From the NCBI GenBank assembly GCA_003104905.1, contig PQAS01000053.1, forward strand, positions 62,001 to 126,000: a DNA stretch of 64,000 nucleotides, in the 5' to 3' direction. How positions within the stretch are numbered: position 1 is the first letter of the stretch; every line of letters begins with the position of its first letter. This document shows, piece by piece, positions 54,760 to 63,239 of the stretch. The translations under genes were made by a program, and so were the position numbers. Source of the stretch: Candidatus Methanoperedentaceae archaeon (GTDB lineage Archaea > Halobacteriota > Methanosarcinia > Methanosarcinales > Methanoperedenaceae). Under the pieces are notes generated by a model, which saw only the letters and a list, made by a program, of their open reading frames with translations, was not told the DNA's origin and made no database searches.

Positions 54760-57156
54760 CTACAAATCTTTAACAACACGAAATCCAAGATCGTTCTCCT
54801 TTGCGGCCTTATCAGCATAATAGCGGAAAGCTAACCGGCACTGGAAAGGATAGCTGTTCCAGCTTCCGCCCCTTACGACTTTGCTGGGAACATTAGTGCT
54901 TATCCATGAACTGCCATCTATCGGTGCATCGTCATAGTTTTCATACCAGTTATCATTGACCCATTCATAGACATTTCCATGAATATCATATAATTCCCAT
55001 GAATTGGGTTTTTTTGATCCGATTGCATGAGATTTGCTGTCTGAATTATTTATGAACCATGCATAATCACCAAGTTTCAAAGTATCGGATCCAAAGGAAT
55101 ATGATGAGTTCATTCCTGAGCGTGCTGCATATTCCCATTCTGCCTCCGATGGAAGGCGGTATTTGTTCGTTCTCTCCATTTCATTAAGGTTCTTAATGAA
55201 TCTTTGAACATCCTCCCAGGAAACCATTACTGCTGGTAGATCATCACCGCTAATTCCTGAAGTATTATATCGCATGATTCTGAACCATTGTTCCTGGGTA
55301 ACTTCATATTGGCCCATGTAGAAATCTTTTGATATTTTCACATGGTGGACCGGGCCTTCCCAGTAATTTCTTCCCGGTTCATTTGATGGTGAACCCATAT
55401 CGAACTCTCCTGCAGGGATACGGACAAATTTCATTCCTATGGAATTATTTATTGTCTCCAGCGGCGGCGGGGGTTTCAATATATTTATAGATATTTTTCC
55501 CGATTCTTTCCCGCCGTTTGATTGTATATTAATTATTCCGGAATAGTCGCCCGGCTGCAATCCTGTGGTATTGATTTTGATCTCAATTTTCCCCGAATCT
55601 GTCCCGCTTGCCGGATTCAAAACCAACCAGCTTTTGTCGGCATAAGCTTTCCATTCCAGTGTCCCTCCTCCCGAATTTGAAATTGAAAAACTCCTGGATG
55701 CCTGCTCATCCATGGCAAGATCAGAAATATTAAATTCCAGAGGCTCCGGAGATACTGATAATTCCGATGTTGGGATCATGATATATATAATATATATGAC
55801 CATTAAAATCAAGATAATCAATGCAATTTTGCCGTAAACGGGAATAGAAGAAATACTATAACTAACTTTTTTATCCGGCAAAATATGCTTGATCTCGATC
55901 AGGACTTCATTCTTACCATCCAATATTTTGAGATTTCCCCTTCTGGTTTCGTATCCTTCCTTTACCATCTCATATTCAATGAAATGATCCATATATTGCG
56001 AGGATACATTGAAAAAAAAGCTGCCATTTTTGTCGGAAACGATGGTTTTAATATCAGTATCTATTTTCAAAATAATATTTACATCATCAAGAGGAGTATC
56101 AGTATTTTGAATGAAAATTTTTCCTTTGATTTCAATAGAATGATTTTTTTCTTCCGGTTCATAATCATTCAAACCTTCAAGAAATGTCTCCTCGGAAAAA
56201 TGACCTGAATAGAAGTCATTGAAAAGTTTTTCAAGATCCTTATCCTCTTCCTTCTGGATTTGTCCGGTCCGGGCGATCGTTCGCAGTCTCTCGTACATAA
56301 TGCCGGAGATTTTTCCATCATAATACAACTTTTTGAGAATTGTCAGCTTTCTACGGTCCCGGTTAACAGATAAGACGATATCCCTTGTGATATCTCCCCG
56401 CATCAACGGCTCCTGTTTTCCACCGGCCAGTCTCATTGCATCCTTTGGAACCTCCTCCTGGAGATATCTGAAAGCATCCAGAACTGTCACATATCCATCA
56501 TTATCCCGGTCTGCTTTTCCTGATAAAGCTTCCAGTAGGTCATAGGTAAAAACGCCGTGTCCGATTCTTGAATCTTCAAAAGAGCGCTGGTCGGGTTGGG
56601 ATGCTGCAATAACTATTCTTCCTTCGCCTTCCCCAAGTTTCTCGTATGGATCTTCTGTTATCTTCACATCGCGGGATTTTTGTTCGGAAACACCCCCGGA
56701 ATAACAGGTATCCATGAATATTACAAGTTTCTTCGACTTTATGCTAAGCAAAAGCTCATTGAAATCCCTGTTGGATATCGCAGATGAAAAAAGATCCTCA
56801 AGAACAGCATCATATGGTATCAGATATTTTGAAAGTTTATCCTTCTCGATGCCGAGGCGGTCTTCTTCTACACCTCCATGTCCGGCAAAATAAATAATTA
56901 CTATCGATTCCTCATCAGTATTCTTAAACAACCAGCTGCTGATCGCGTTTTTAATATTGAACCTTGTTGCTTCCTCATCAAGAAGTATTTTAATCTTATC
57001 AGGTTTGATTCCCGCTATATTCGGATCGGTGAAGAGCTGGAATATTCCCTCAGCATCGGCACGTGTAAATCGCAATTCGGATATGTTCGGATCTTTGTAC
57101 TTTGAAATCCCGACTATCAGGGCATAAGCATTTTCAAATGGTGAACTATTGACCAT
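54760..57156 (-). CDS. Membrane-spanning caspase with BACON and FGE/C-type-lectin domains
   Basis: 798 residues. A peptidase C14 caspase domain (about 8-260) has the catalytic pair H93 (YFAGHGG) and C151 (MDTCYSGG). Then come a helical region, a carboxypeptidase-regulatory-like beta-sandwich (about 341-425), a single membrane helix (about 442-461), a BACON domain (about 466-555; SLEW-like GGGTLEWKAYADKSWL) and a C-terminal formylglycine-generating-enzyme (FGE) fold (about 565-798; IPAGEFDMGS, RLPSEAEWEYAARSG, GNVYEWVND, VVRGGSWNS, LGFRVV). The cysteine pair needed for oxidase activity is not evident, so the FGE domain is probably a ligand-binding C-type lectin fold. Topology: protease inside, lectin outside. 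Confidence 0.9.
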   Translation of the reverse strand: MVNSSPFENAYALIVGISKYKDPNISELRFTRADAEGIFQLFTDPNIAGIKPDKIKILLDEEATRFNIKNAISSWLFKNTDEESIVIIYFAGHGGVEEDRLGIEKDKLSKYLIPYDAVLEDLFSSAISNRDFNELLLSIKSKKLVIFMDTCYSGGVSEQKSRDVKITEDPYEKLGEGEGRIVIAASQPDQRSFEDSRIGHGVFTYDLLEALSGKADRDNDGYVTVLDAFRYLQEEVPKDAMRLAGGKQEPLMRGDITRDIVLSVNRDRRKLTILKKLYYDGKISGIMYERLRTIARTGQIQKEEDKDLEKLFNDFYSGHFSEETFLEGLNDYEPEEKNHSIEIKGKIFIQNTDTPLDDVNIILKIDTDIKTIVSDKNGSFFFNVSSQYMDHFIEYEMVKEGYETRRGNLKILDGKNEVLIEIKHILPDKKVSYSISSIPVYGKIALIILILMVIYIIYIMIPTSELSVSPEPLEFNISDLAMDEQASRSFSISNSGGGTLEWKAYADKSWLVLNPASGTDSGKIEIKINTTGLQPGDYSGIINIQSNGGKESGKISINILKPPPPLETINNSIGMKFVRIPAGEFDMGSPSNEPGRNYWEGPVHHVKISKDFYMGQYEVTQEQWFRIMRYNTSGISGDDLPAVMVSWEDVQRFIKNLNEMERTNKYRLPSEAEWEYAARSGMNSSYSFGSDTLKLGDYAWFINNSDSKSHAIGSKKPNSWELYDIHGNVYEWVNDNWYENYDDAPIDGSSWISTNVPSKVVRGGSWNSYPFQCRLAFRYYADKAAKENDLGFRVVKDL

Positions 57157-57197
57157 ATAACGGCTTCCATTTATTGTATTCCTGAATTTTCATTATT

Positions 57198-58283
57198 TTA
57201 CAACTCAATTATGATCCCCGACTCCCCTTGATCCGGAAAATGCACTCTTAAGCCGGTACGGATGGAGGTCTCTTTCCAGATCCTCGTAGTATCGCTTAAG
57301 TAATTGAAATAAATGCCCGGCGAGCGGCCGCCGTACTTGATGATACGGGCGATAGCTTCTGCATCAGGGTGTTCAAATATATTACCATTTGTAGAAACAA
57401 GATACCGCGAGCATTGTAACAATTCTATTAATTCTCGGCTTACATTGTTACGGCTTCCATGATGGGGCAGTTTTATCGCATCCACCAATAATTTCTCTTC
57501 ACCGCGATGTGCAAGTAAGCGTTCTATTGCATCCACCAATACAGGGGCATGCGCATCACCCAGGAACATGCAGGATTTTTCCTGATACTCTGCAAGAAAA
57601 GCAATACTACTTCCATTCGGAGGTGAATTATCAGATCGAAACGAAGCATCTGCAAGTGCCGTGATATCGAAACGACCGGTGCCGAGCTCATCGGGCGGAC
57701 GATATTTTTTTCTTTTTGAAAGATCCTCCAGCGCTTCTTTTGCGACCCCCGGCTCCAATCCAGCTGCCCGAACTGCTTTTGCCCATTCCGGGGCAAGTCT
57801 GGCAAGTCTGTGCGTATCCGGTGAGAGAAGAGTTAACTTCATCCCTCCCGGCAAATCGAAACAAGGCGGATCAGCACCTTCAGGGACGACTACAGGTCCA
57901 TGATTGAAAGCTCTATTCCAGGGTAATCCGTGTTGCCGTATCAATGCGCTGACATATTCACCCTGCACCGGCCCAAGTTCATCCCTGTTTGCAGGCAAAA
58001 GGTGCTTCCAGGCATTGAACCAGATATCTCCCACTTCGAAATCAAGTTCCTGAACATTCAATAGTTTGACAGCACTCTCAATATGGTCTGCATCCACATG
58101 CGTGATTACCATAAGTTCAAATCGCCTCAGTTCTTTTGAAACTCTTTCCATGCGGTTTCGTAGAATGTCATAGGTGGGCACAGGCCCTCCATCAATAAGT
58201 ATACGGAATGGTTTGCTTTCATGCCCGTATTCGATCCAGATACAGTCACCATGCAATGCGGGAAGCATCTCTATTCTGTACAT
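57198..58283 (-). CDS. ComEC-like metallo-beta-lactamase-fold hydrolase
   Basis: About 361 residues. The metal-binding motif THVDADH (H62, D64, D66, H67), the ILIDGG strand, GDAHAPV and LPHHGSRNN match the ComEC/Rec2 C-terminal hydrolase branch, whose members act on nucleic acids or nucleotides. There is no membrane part, so it is a soluble enzyme. The ATG at 58283 is preferred over a GTG at 58289 because GGGGAGG lies at ideal spacing. It follows the caspase-CHAT gene without a gap and precedes the caspase-FGE gene by 41 bases. Confidence 0.88.
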   Translation of the reverse strand: MYRIEMLPALHGDCIWIEYGHESKPFRILIDGGPVPTYDILRNRMERVSKELRRFELMVITHVDADHIESAVKLLNVQELDFEVGDIWFNAWKHLLPANRDELGPVQGEYVSALIRQHGLPWNRAFNHGPVVVPEGADPPCFDLPGGMKLTLLSPDTHRLARLAPEWAKAVRAAGLEPGVAKEALEDLSKRKKYRPPDELGTGRFDITALADASFRSDNSPPNGSSIAFLAEYQEKSCMFLGDAHAPVLVDAIERLLAHRGEEKLLVDAIKLPHHGSRNNVSRELIELLQCSRYLVSTNGNIFEHPDAEAIARIIKYGGRSPGIYFNYLSDTTRIWKETSIRTGLRVHFPDQGESGIIIEL

Positions 58284-58285
58284 AT

Positions 58286-61200
58286 TCACCTCCCCTTAAG
58301 CCGCCAGTCGGCATCTCCAAACGCCACCAGGCATAAGACTATTGGCAATCCCCGGAGAAGTACATTTCGCCTCACTTGCAGCAATACATCTCCGAAAGAA
58401 ACTATATGGTTGCTATCTCCTTCAAGTTCAGACTTAAGCTCCTCAACAAGCTTCTGTGCGATAGGTACAACATGCCGGCCAAGTACTGTAGTAAGAGTAC
58501 ATAATACAAGCGCAGCTCCGTTGCGCCTGAATTGCGGCACAAATCCCATATACTTGCTGTACGGTACCATAGTCTCACATCCAAGAAGGACTACAATAGG
58601 CGCCTGGTCTTGCGGTGAAACACATACATACCCGGGCCTGATATAGCCTGAGGCCAGCCGATCGGAGCTTCCAATCTCCATTGCCGGCGCTCTTAATATT
58701 TCGTCTTCAATAGTGTGCGGCATCAATATAAGAAGCGTAGGCCGCTTTGTAGCAATTTCTCTTGCCCAGTCATTCCACATAGAAACCATCCCCGTGTTAT
58801 CGCTTACCGAGTTCAGCGTATTCATGAACTGCTGGCGTTGGCCTGGAAGTACGCTGTCAACCCTATCACTAGCAGCATAAAGACATGTTCGCAGCACATG
58901 CAAAATGGAATGATTTTCGACAGGCTCTGCCTGCATAACGAAATCCGAAGCGCCCACCAATCTCCCATATGATGTATCATGGATATGCCGTTCGATTACA
59001 CGGCTCAGGCACCAGAATCCGATCGGGCAGATATAAGGGGTATTGGCATCGTTATTCTTCATGAGGCAGTCCCGGCATTTTCCTTCCTTTAAAGCCTGTT
59101 CGGCTTCCGGGCACAATCTCGCATCTGGCGCAGGAACAGGTTTTTCATAAAGGAATTCAAGAGGCAGGAATGCTTCGGCATGCGCAGATACAAGCTGGAT
59201 GCGTTCCGGATGGCGGGGGAGCCAGCTCGCGTCTACCTGATCCGTAATGATAGCGTCATAAAGGATGCGGCCGTGATAAGCCAGAAAGTTGAGAAGTGCT
59301 TCTGTTTCCGGGCTGCGCAGCTCACCTGAAATCTTGATATTTCCCATGGTACGGGCTGCATTCTCCAGCTTATCCTGGATATTGCGAATAGAACTCTGGA
59401 TTCCTTCGATATCACGGATAGAAGCACGATCATCGGCCAATTTTGTAAGCCTGGGCTTATTATCGCCTCCATGGTTTACAAGAAAGGCAAGGTCGAATTC
59501 CTGCCGGCCAGATAGATCCGCCGAGGCCGGACGAACCACAGCTTCCACTTCCAGACGGATTGATTTTTCCCCCCCGGTCAGACCATCAACAACCTCACCT
59601 TTGAGAAGAGCAGTCTGTAGTATCCTGTTCTTGTATGCGACAATGATCCGGCCCTCAAATACTGGAATATTCTTTTTAACCCTGAAGAAAAAGCGGCATT
59701 CTGTGCTTGGACCCCTTTGCATAAGCTCGATGGTGGCATTCTGCACTTCAGGAACATGGTTTGGTTCACTGAAAAATACCTGCAAAATGTTTTTTTTCCT
59801 GACAGGCAGCAAATGGTCAGGAAATACTATGCCTGCCATAAGCCATGATTGGTCAGATGGACCTATGCGGACTTTTACTCCATAGTCTGTACCTTTGACA
59901 AATGCACTGTTCAGTGTATGCAAATCTCCCTGCCTTGCTTCGAACACCTGAGCCTGGATAAACCTCTGAGTTTCCGGCTTTTGAAGTGTAATAGATCTTG
60001 AATTTTCGGGAAATTTACGGGAGACATCATCGATGTACTCTGTGGAAACACTGGTTTTTCGCTGCAACAGGATGGAGCGCTCGATCGTACTCCATTCATC
60101 AGACAGGCGATTTTTTATGAGATCGCGATGTCCCGTCAATGCCATATCCAACAACTTCATCGGGGTTTGAATTTTTTTATTAATATTTCTGAAACCCGAT
60201 CTCGAAAGAAAGCTGAAGTCAGCCTCCTGCATCGTTGCGATCAATTTGAATGTCTCGATACCTTTGAATGATATTTCATCCGAAGGATCAGATAAATACG
60301 GAAAGTTCGGTGGTATAAATAATTCAAATAATTCGCCCTCGCGAACGCCAACATGTATTGATCTTCCAGGAGACAATTTCTCATTTGCCCCGGCTATCGG
60401 GTACAATTGATCCACGGCGCCTGTAAGACCAAGATCAAGTATACTGACATATATAGGAGAATCATGGCGGTTAATTATCTCAAATGCAATACGTTCACCC
60501 TCTTCAAATACAGTGTATCCGCTTGCATTATCTGGCTGCGCCAATACCCATGTGCCGTCCGATTTCCTCCGCTTAAGAAAAAAATCAACTTTGCCTTTGA
60601 GCAGGCTGCCTCTATTCGGGTTTTTAAGAACCAGTACCTGTTCATAACGCGTGAACTTCTCAAGATTATCACAAAGGATAGAAGCCGCATCTGTTTCATC
60701 TACGGCATGCAGAGGCATTATGAGTTTGCCATCCTGCCCGACAGCAGCCCATACAGGTCTTTCAACAAACCCAAGCTGTGGAACAGGATCATTCATATTC
60801 ACATCAATTCTCGGTGCGATCACGTAGGCGCATACATCTGCCAATTCACCATCCTTTGCAAGGACCAAAAGTGTTGAATTCCTGATGCGTGTTTTTAGTT
60901 CATTCATGGCCCATGCATATTCATCCGGAGCCTGGATTTCTATTCTGAGCTTCATCTCCCCGTAGGAATGTTCCTCTTCAACGGCCCTTTGTCCGGCTTC
61001 TATAATTCCCTTTTTTACCTCTTCAATTATTCTGGCTTCGGATGTTACTGCATGCACGTGGCTTATTTCCACACTTCCGGTCCTCTGTGAATCCTGTGTT
61101 ATCTGCTTGATTGATTGGGGATAAATCATCCATCTTGAGTATACTGTCATGCCATGCGCGGCACCTGCACCAAGAGTTACTTTGTCACCTGAGCGCTGTT

Positions 61201-62080
61201 TTACGGATACGAAATACATAGGCTTGATATCTCGTAAACCGAACAATTCCCGATCTCTTGCACCTTCCATCTGCGGGTGCTGGCGTGGATGGAAAGCAGT
61301 CACCTGGGTGCTTGCACGTTCAAAGACGTCCCTGTAGGTTGCGCCTGTTCCGGCATTTATCAGCTCACTGCCCAGGAAATATGTAAATGCGCCATGGGAA
61401 ACAACAATGCTGTCCTGAATTATATTATGTTCATAAGAACTCTCATCATCTCTGCAGCCGGCTGCGAGCACATACTTGGTGCTAAGGGGCAGCCATCCGC
61501 TTGACCCTGCTTCCGACTTGAATCCATTCAAAATCCCGGCTGCTATCGGAGAGGGTGGCAATTCTGAGATTGAACGCCTATCCGGCTCTGCCCAGCGTGA
61601 TTTAGTGCCAAATGCATCGCGTGCGATCGTGCCTGAATGGCAGCAATCAAAGATTAGGGTCACATTTTTGGTCTTTCCGGTTATTTCCAGCAGCCACAGG
61701 TAAATCTCATCATCGGTAATATCCCTGTTAGGGTATGGACTGCGTCCGCTGTCATATGGCACGATCGTTTCATCCCAGCCGTCAGGTTCATCCCCTTCCC
61801 GATCCCGCATCTGTGAGCCATGGCCGCAATAGTGGACAACTACTGCGTCATTATCCCTGATGCAGCTGCCGAGTCTTTTGAAAGCCGCCAGGATTCCGTC
61901 CCTTGTTGCAGCTTCATCTTGAAGCCTTATGATGTTCCCTTTCGGAAAACCGAAGTTTTCTTCCAGGACATCAGCCATCATTTCAATATCATTTATGCAG
62001 CCGCTGAGCTGGTACTGCGGTGATAAGTTTTGATATTTGTTAATGCCTATGAGCAATGCCCATTTGTTGTGACTATCCAT
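58286..62080 (-). CDS. Dual protease: metacaspase N-terminus and CHAT C-terminus
   Basis: 1264 residues. The N-terminal metacaspase (about 1-285) has H87 in HYCGHGSQ and C147 in FDCCHSG. A middle region (about 290-850) includes a DUF4384-like beta domain (VFEEGERIAFEIINR). The C-terminal region (about 930-1264) reads as a CHAT protease: AFLPLEFLYEK, a cysteine-rich insertion (CRDC, CPIGFWC), H1122 in ILMPHTIED, C1168 in VVLLGCET and the terminal AFGDADWRL. Both proteases keep their catalytic pairs. No signal peptide or membrane helix is present, so it is cytosolic. It sits 23 bases after the DUF4384 gene. Confidence 0.85.
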   Translation of the reverse strand: MDSHNKWALLIGINKYQNLSPQYQLSGCINDIEMMADVLEENFGFPKGNIIRLQDEAATRDGILAAFKRLGSCIRDNDAVVVHYCGHGSQMRDREGDEPDGWDETIVPYDSGRSPYPNRDITDDEIYLWLLEITGKTKNVTLIFDCCHSGTIARDAFGTKSRWAEPDRRSISELPPSPIAAGILNGFKSEAGSSGWLPLSTKYVLAAGCRDDESSYEHNIIQDSIVVSHGAFTYFLGSELINAGTGATYRDVFERASTQVTAFHPRQHPQMEGARDRELFGLRDIKPMYFVSVKQRSGDKVTLGAGAAHGMTVYSRWMIYPQSIKQITQDSQRTGSVEISHVHAVTSEARIIEEVKKGIIEAGQRAVEEEHSYGEMKLRIEIQAPDEYAWAMNELKTRIRNSTLLVLAKDGELADVCAYVIAPRIDVNMNDPVPQLGFVERPVWAAVGQDGKLIMPLHAVDETDAASILCDNLEKFTRYEQVLVLKNPNRGSLLKGKVDFFLKRRKSDGTWVLAQPDNASGYTVFEEGERIAFEIINRHDSPIYVSILDLGLTGAVDQLYPIAGANEKLSPGRSIHVGVREGELFELFIPPNFPYLSDPSDEISFKGIETFKLIATMQEADFSFLSRSGFRNINKKIQTPMKLLDMALTGHRDLIKNRLSDEWSTIERSILLQRKTSVSTEYIDDVSRKFPENSRSITLQKPETQRFIQAQVFEARQGDLHTLNSAFVKGTDYGVKVRIGPSDQSWLMAGIVFPDHLLPVRKKNILQVFFSEPNHVPEVQNATIELMQRGPSTECRFFFRVKKNIPVFEGRIIVAYKNRILQTALLKGEVVDGLTGGEKSIRLEVEAVVRPASADLSGRQEFDLAFLVNHGGDNKPRLTKLADDRASIRDIEGIQSSIRNIQDKLENAARTMGNIKISGELRSPETEALLNFLAYHGRILYDAIITDQVDASWLPRHPERIQLVSAHAEAFLPLEFLYEKPVPAPDARLCPEAEQALKEGKCRDCLMKNNDANTPYICPIGFWCLSRVIERHIHDTSYGRLVGASDFVMQAEPVENHSILHVLRTCLYAASDRVDSVLPGQRQQFMNTLNSVSDNTGMVSMWNDWAREIATKRPTLLILMPHTIEDEILRAPAMEIGSSDRLASGYIRPGYVCVSPQDQAPIVVLLGCETMVPYSKYMGFVPQFRRNGAALVLCTLTTVLGRHVVPIAQKLVEELKSELEGDSNHIVSFGDVLLQVRRNVLLRGLPIVLCLVAFGDADWRLKGR

Positions 62081-62103
62081 GCTATTCTATAATTAATTCA
62101 TAT

Positions 62104-63228
62104 CTATTCCACTTTTATCTCAATCATATCCTCAGACCATCCTTTCCACTCTTTTGTTTCCACTTTTGTCTCAATCGTTTTTGCCGCTACGGTTATGTCT
62201 CTTGATGCCGATCTTGAAACAGTAAAGATCTCTCCTTTTTTATGCGTCAGGTCGATCAGATTGAATTTATCGATAGCTGCGATAGCTTTTACTTTTTCGT
62301 TACCGGCAGGACCGCTGAGGATATAATCAAAAGGATAATCTTCCCCAGGTATTGAATATGTTTTGTTTGCTTTTATAAAATTATCCTCAAAAAGTGCGTT
62401 TGGAAATAGCACTGTCAATTTTCCGCTGGTACCGAAATTCCAGAGATTGAGATAGCAGTCCTTTTCGGATCTGAAAAACAGGTTGATCTTATCCCCAACA
62501 TGATATACTTTTGAGGGCTTTTGTTTCGGTATTCTCTGAATATCCCGTTTACCAGCACTCCCGGCCTCCTCCACCCACACTTCGATCTTGAATGCTGATT
62601 TTAACGGCCGTATTTTATCAAGGTTCCAGTTCACATACGTATTTTCAGAGACATAGGTGCTTCCCAGTTTTTTTTCAAGTTCTCCAATCGTCTTCTCATA
62701 ATCTTCCCTTTCAGTTGTCATATATTTCGAATTCTCTTTATAGAGCGTAAGTTTCTTTTTGAGAGCCTCTATTTCCCTGTCTTCTCCCCGTCTTTTCCTA
62801 TATTCTGCAACCTGGTCCATTAGAAAACTGACTACTTTATTGGCATTTATGGATAAAAATTTCCTGATAGACCATTTATCTTCTTCCGGTTCGATTTCCT
62901 CTCTTAGTTCGATTTCGGGAGGAGTAATAATAATCTCATCGATTTCTTTATCCTCAATTTTATCTGGACCAGGTTTTTTCTCGTCAATAACTATACTTAT
63001 CTTCAATTCAGGTTTATCTATCCGGTAAGATTGACTCTTTGGCTCATAACCATCTTTTTCTACATTGATATTGACGATACCGGGCTTACCCTCAGTCTGA
63101 TAGTCAAATTGTCCTTTTTCATCAGAGAGGATTACGTAATTTTCAATATTATCAATGCCCAGCTCAACTTTTGCACCTTTTACTGGTGACAAATTTTTTG
63201 AATTCTTAATTGATCCATTTATTCTCAT
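62104..63228 (-). CDS. DUF4384 protein with carboxypeptidase-regulatory-like domain
   Basis: About 374 residues from the ATG at 63228, which GGGGGA precedes at good spacing. A CarboxypepD_reg-like beta domain lies at the N-terminus (KGAKVELGI, SDEKGQFDYQ), then an acidic linker, a coiled coil (about 150-195; REIEALKKKLTLYKENS) and a DUF4384 domain (VGDKINLFFRSEKDCYLNLW, FPNALFEDN). DUF4384 commonly accompanies or is fused to caspases and may be a sensor or adaptor. It has no signal peptide. Its start overlaps the end of the upstream gene, indicating coupled translation. Confidence 0.85.
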   Translation of the reverse strand: MRINGSIKNSKNLSPVKGAKVELGIDNIENYVILSDEKGQFDYQTEGKPGIVNINVEKDGYEPKSQSYRIDKPELKISIVIDEKKPGPDKIEDKEIDEIIITPPEIELREEIEPEEDKWSIRKFLSINANKVVSFLMDQVAEYRKRRGEDREIEALKKKLTLYKENSKYMTTEREDYEKTIGELEKKLGSTYVSENTYVNWNLDKIRPLKSAFKIEVWVEEAGSAGKRDIQRIPKQKPSKVYHVGDKINLFFRSEKDCYLNLWNFGTSGKLTVLFPNALFEDNFIKANKTYSIPGEDYPFDYILSGPAGNEKVKAIAAIDKFNLIDLTHKKGEIFTVSRSASRDITVAAKTIETKVETKEWKGWSEDMIEIKVE

Positions 63229-63239
63229 ATATTCCCCCG

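Noticed and set aside
54760-55200. Active diversity-generating retroelement target at the FGE 3' end
   Set aside because: No reverse transcriptase or template repeat is in the window and the region is not unusually rich in AAC/AAT codons at the binding-loop positions; left as a check only.
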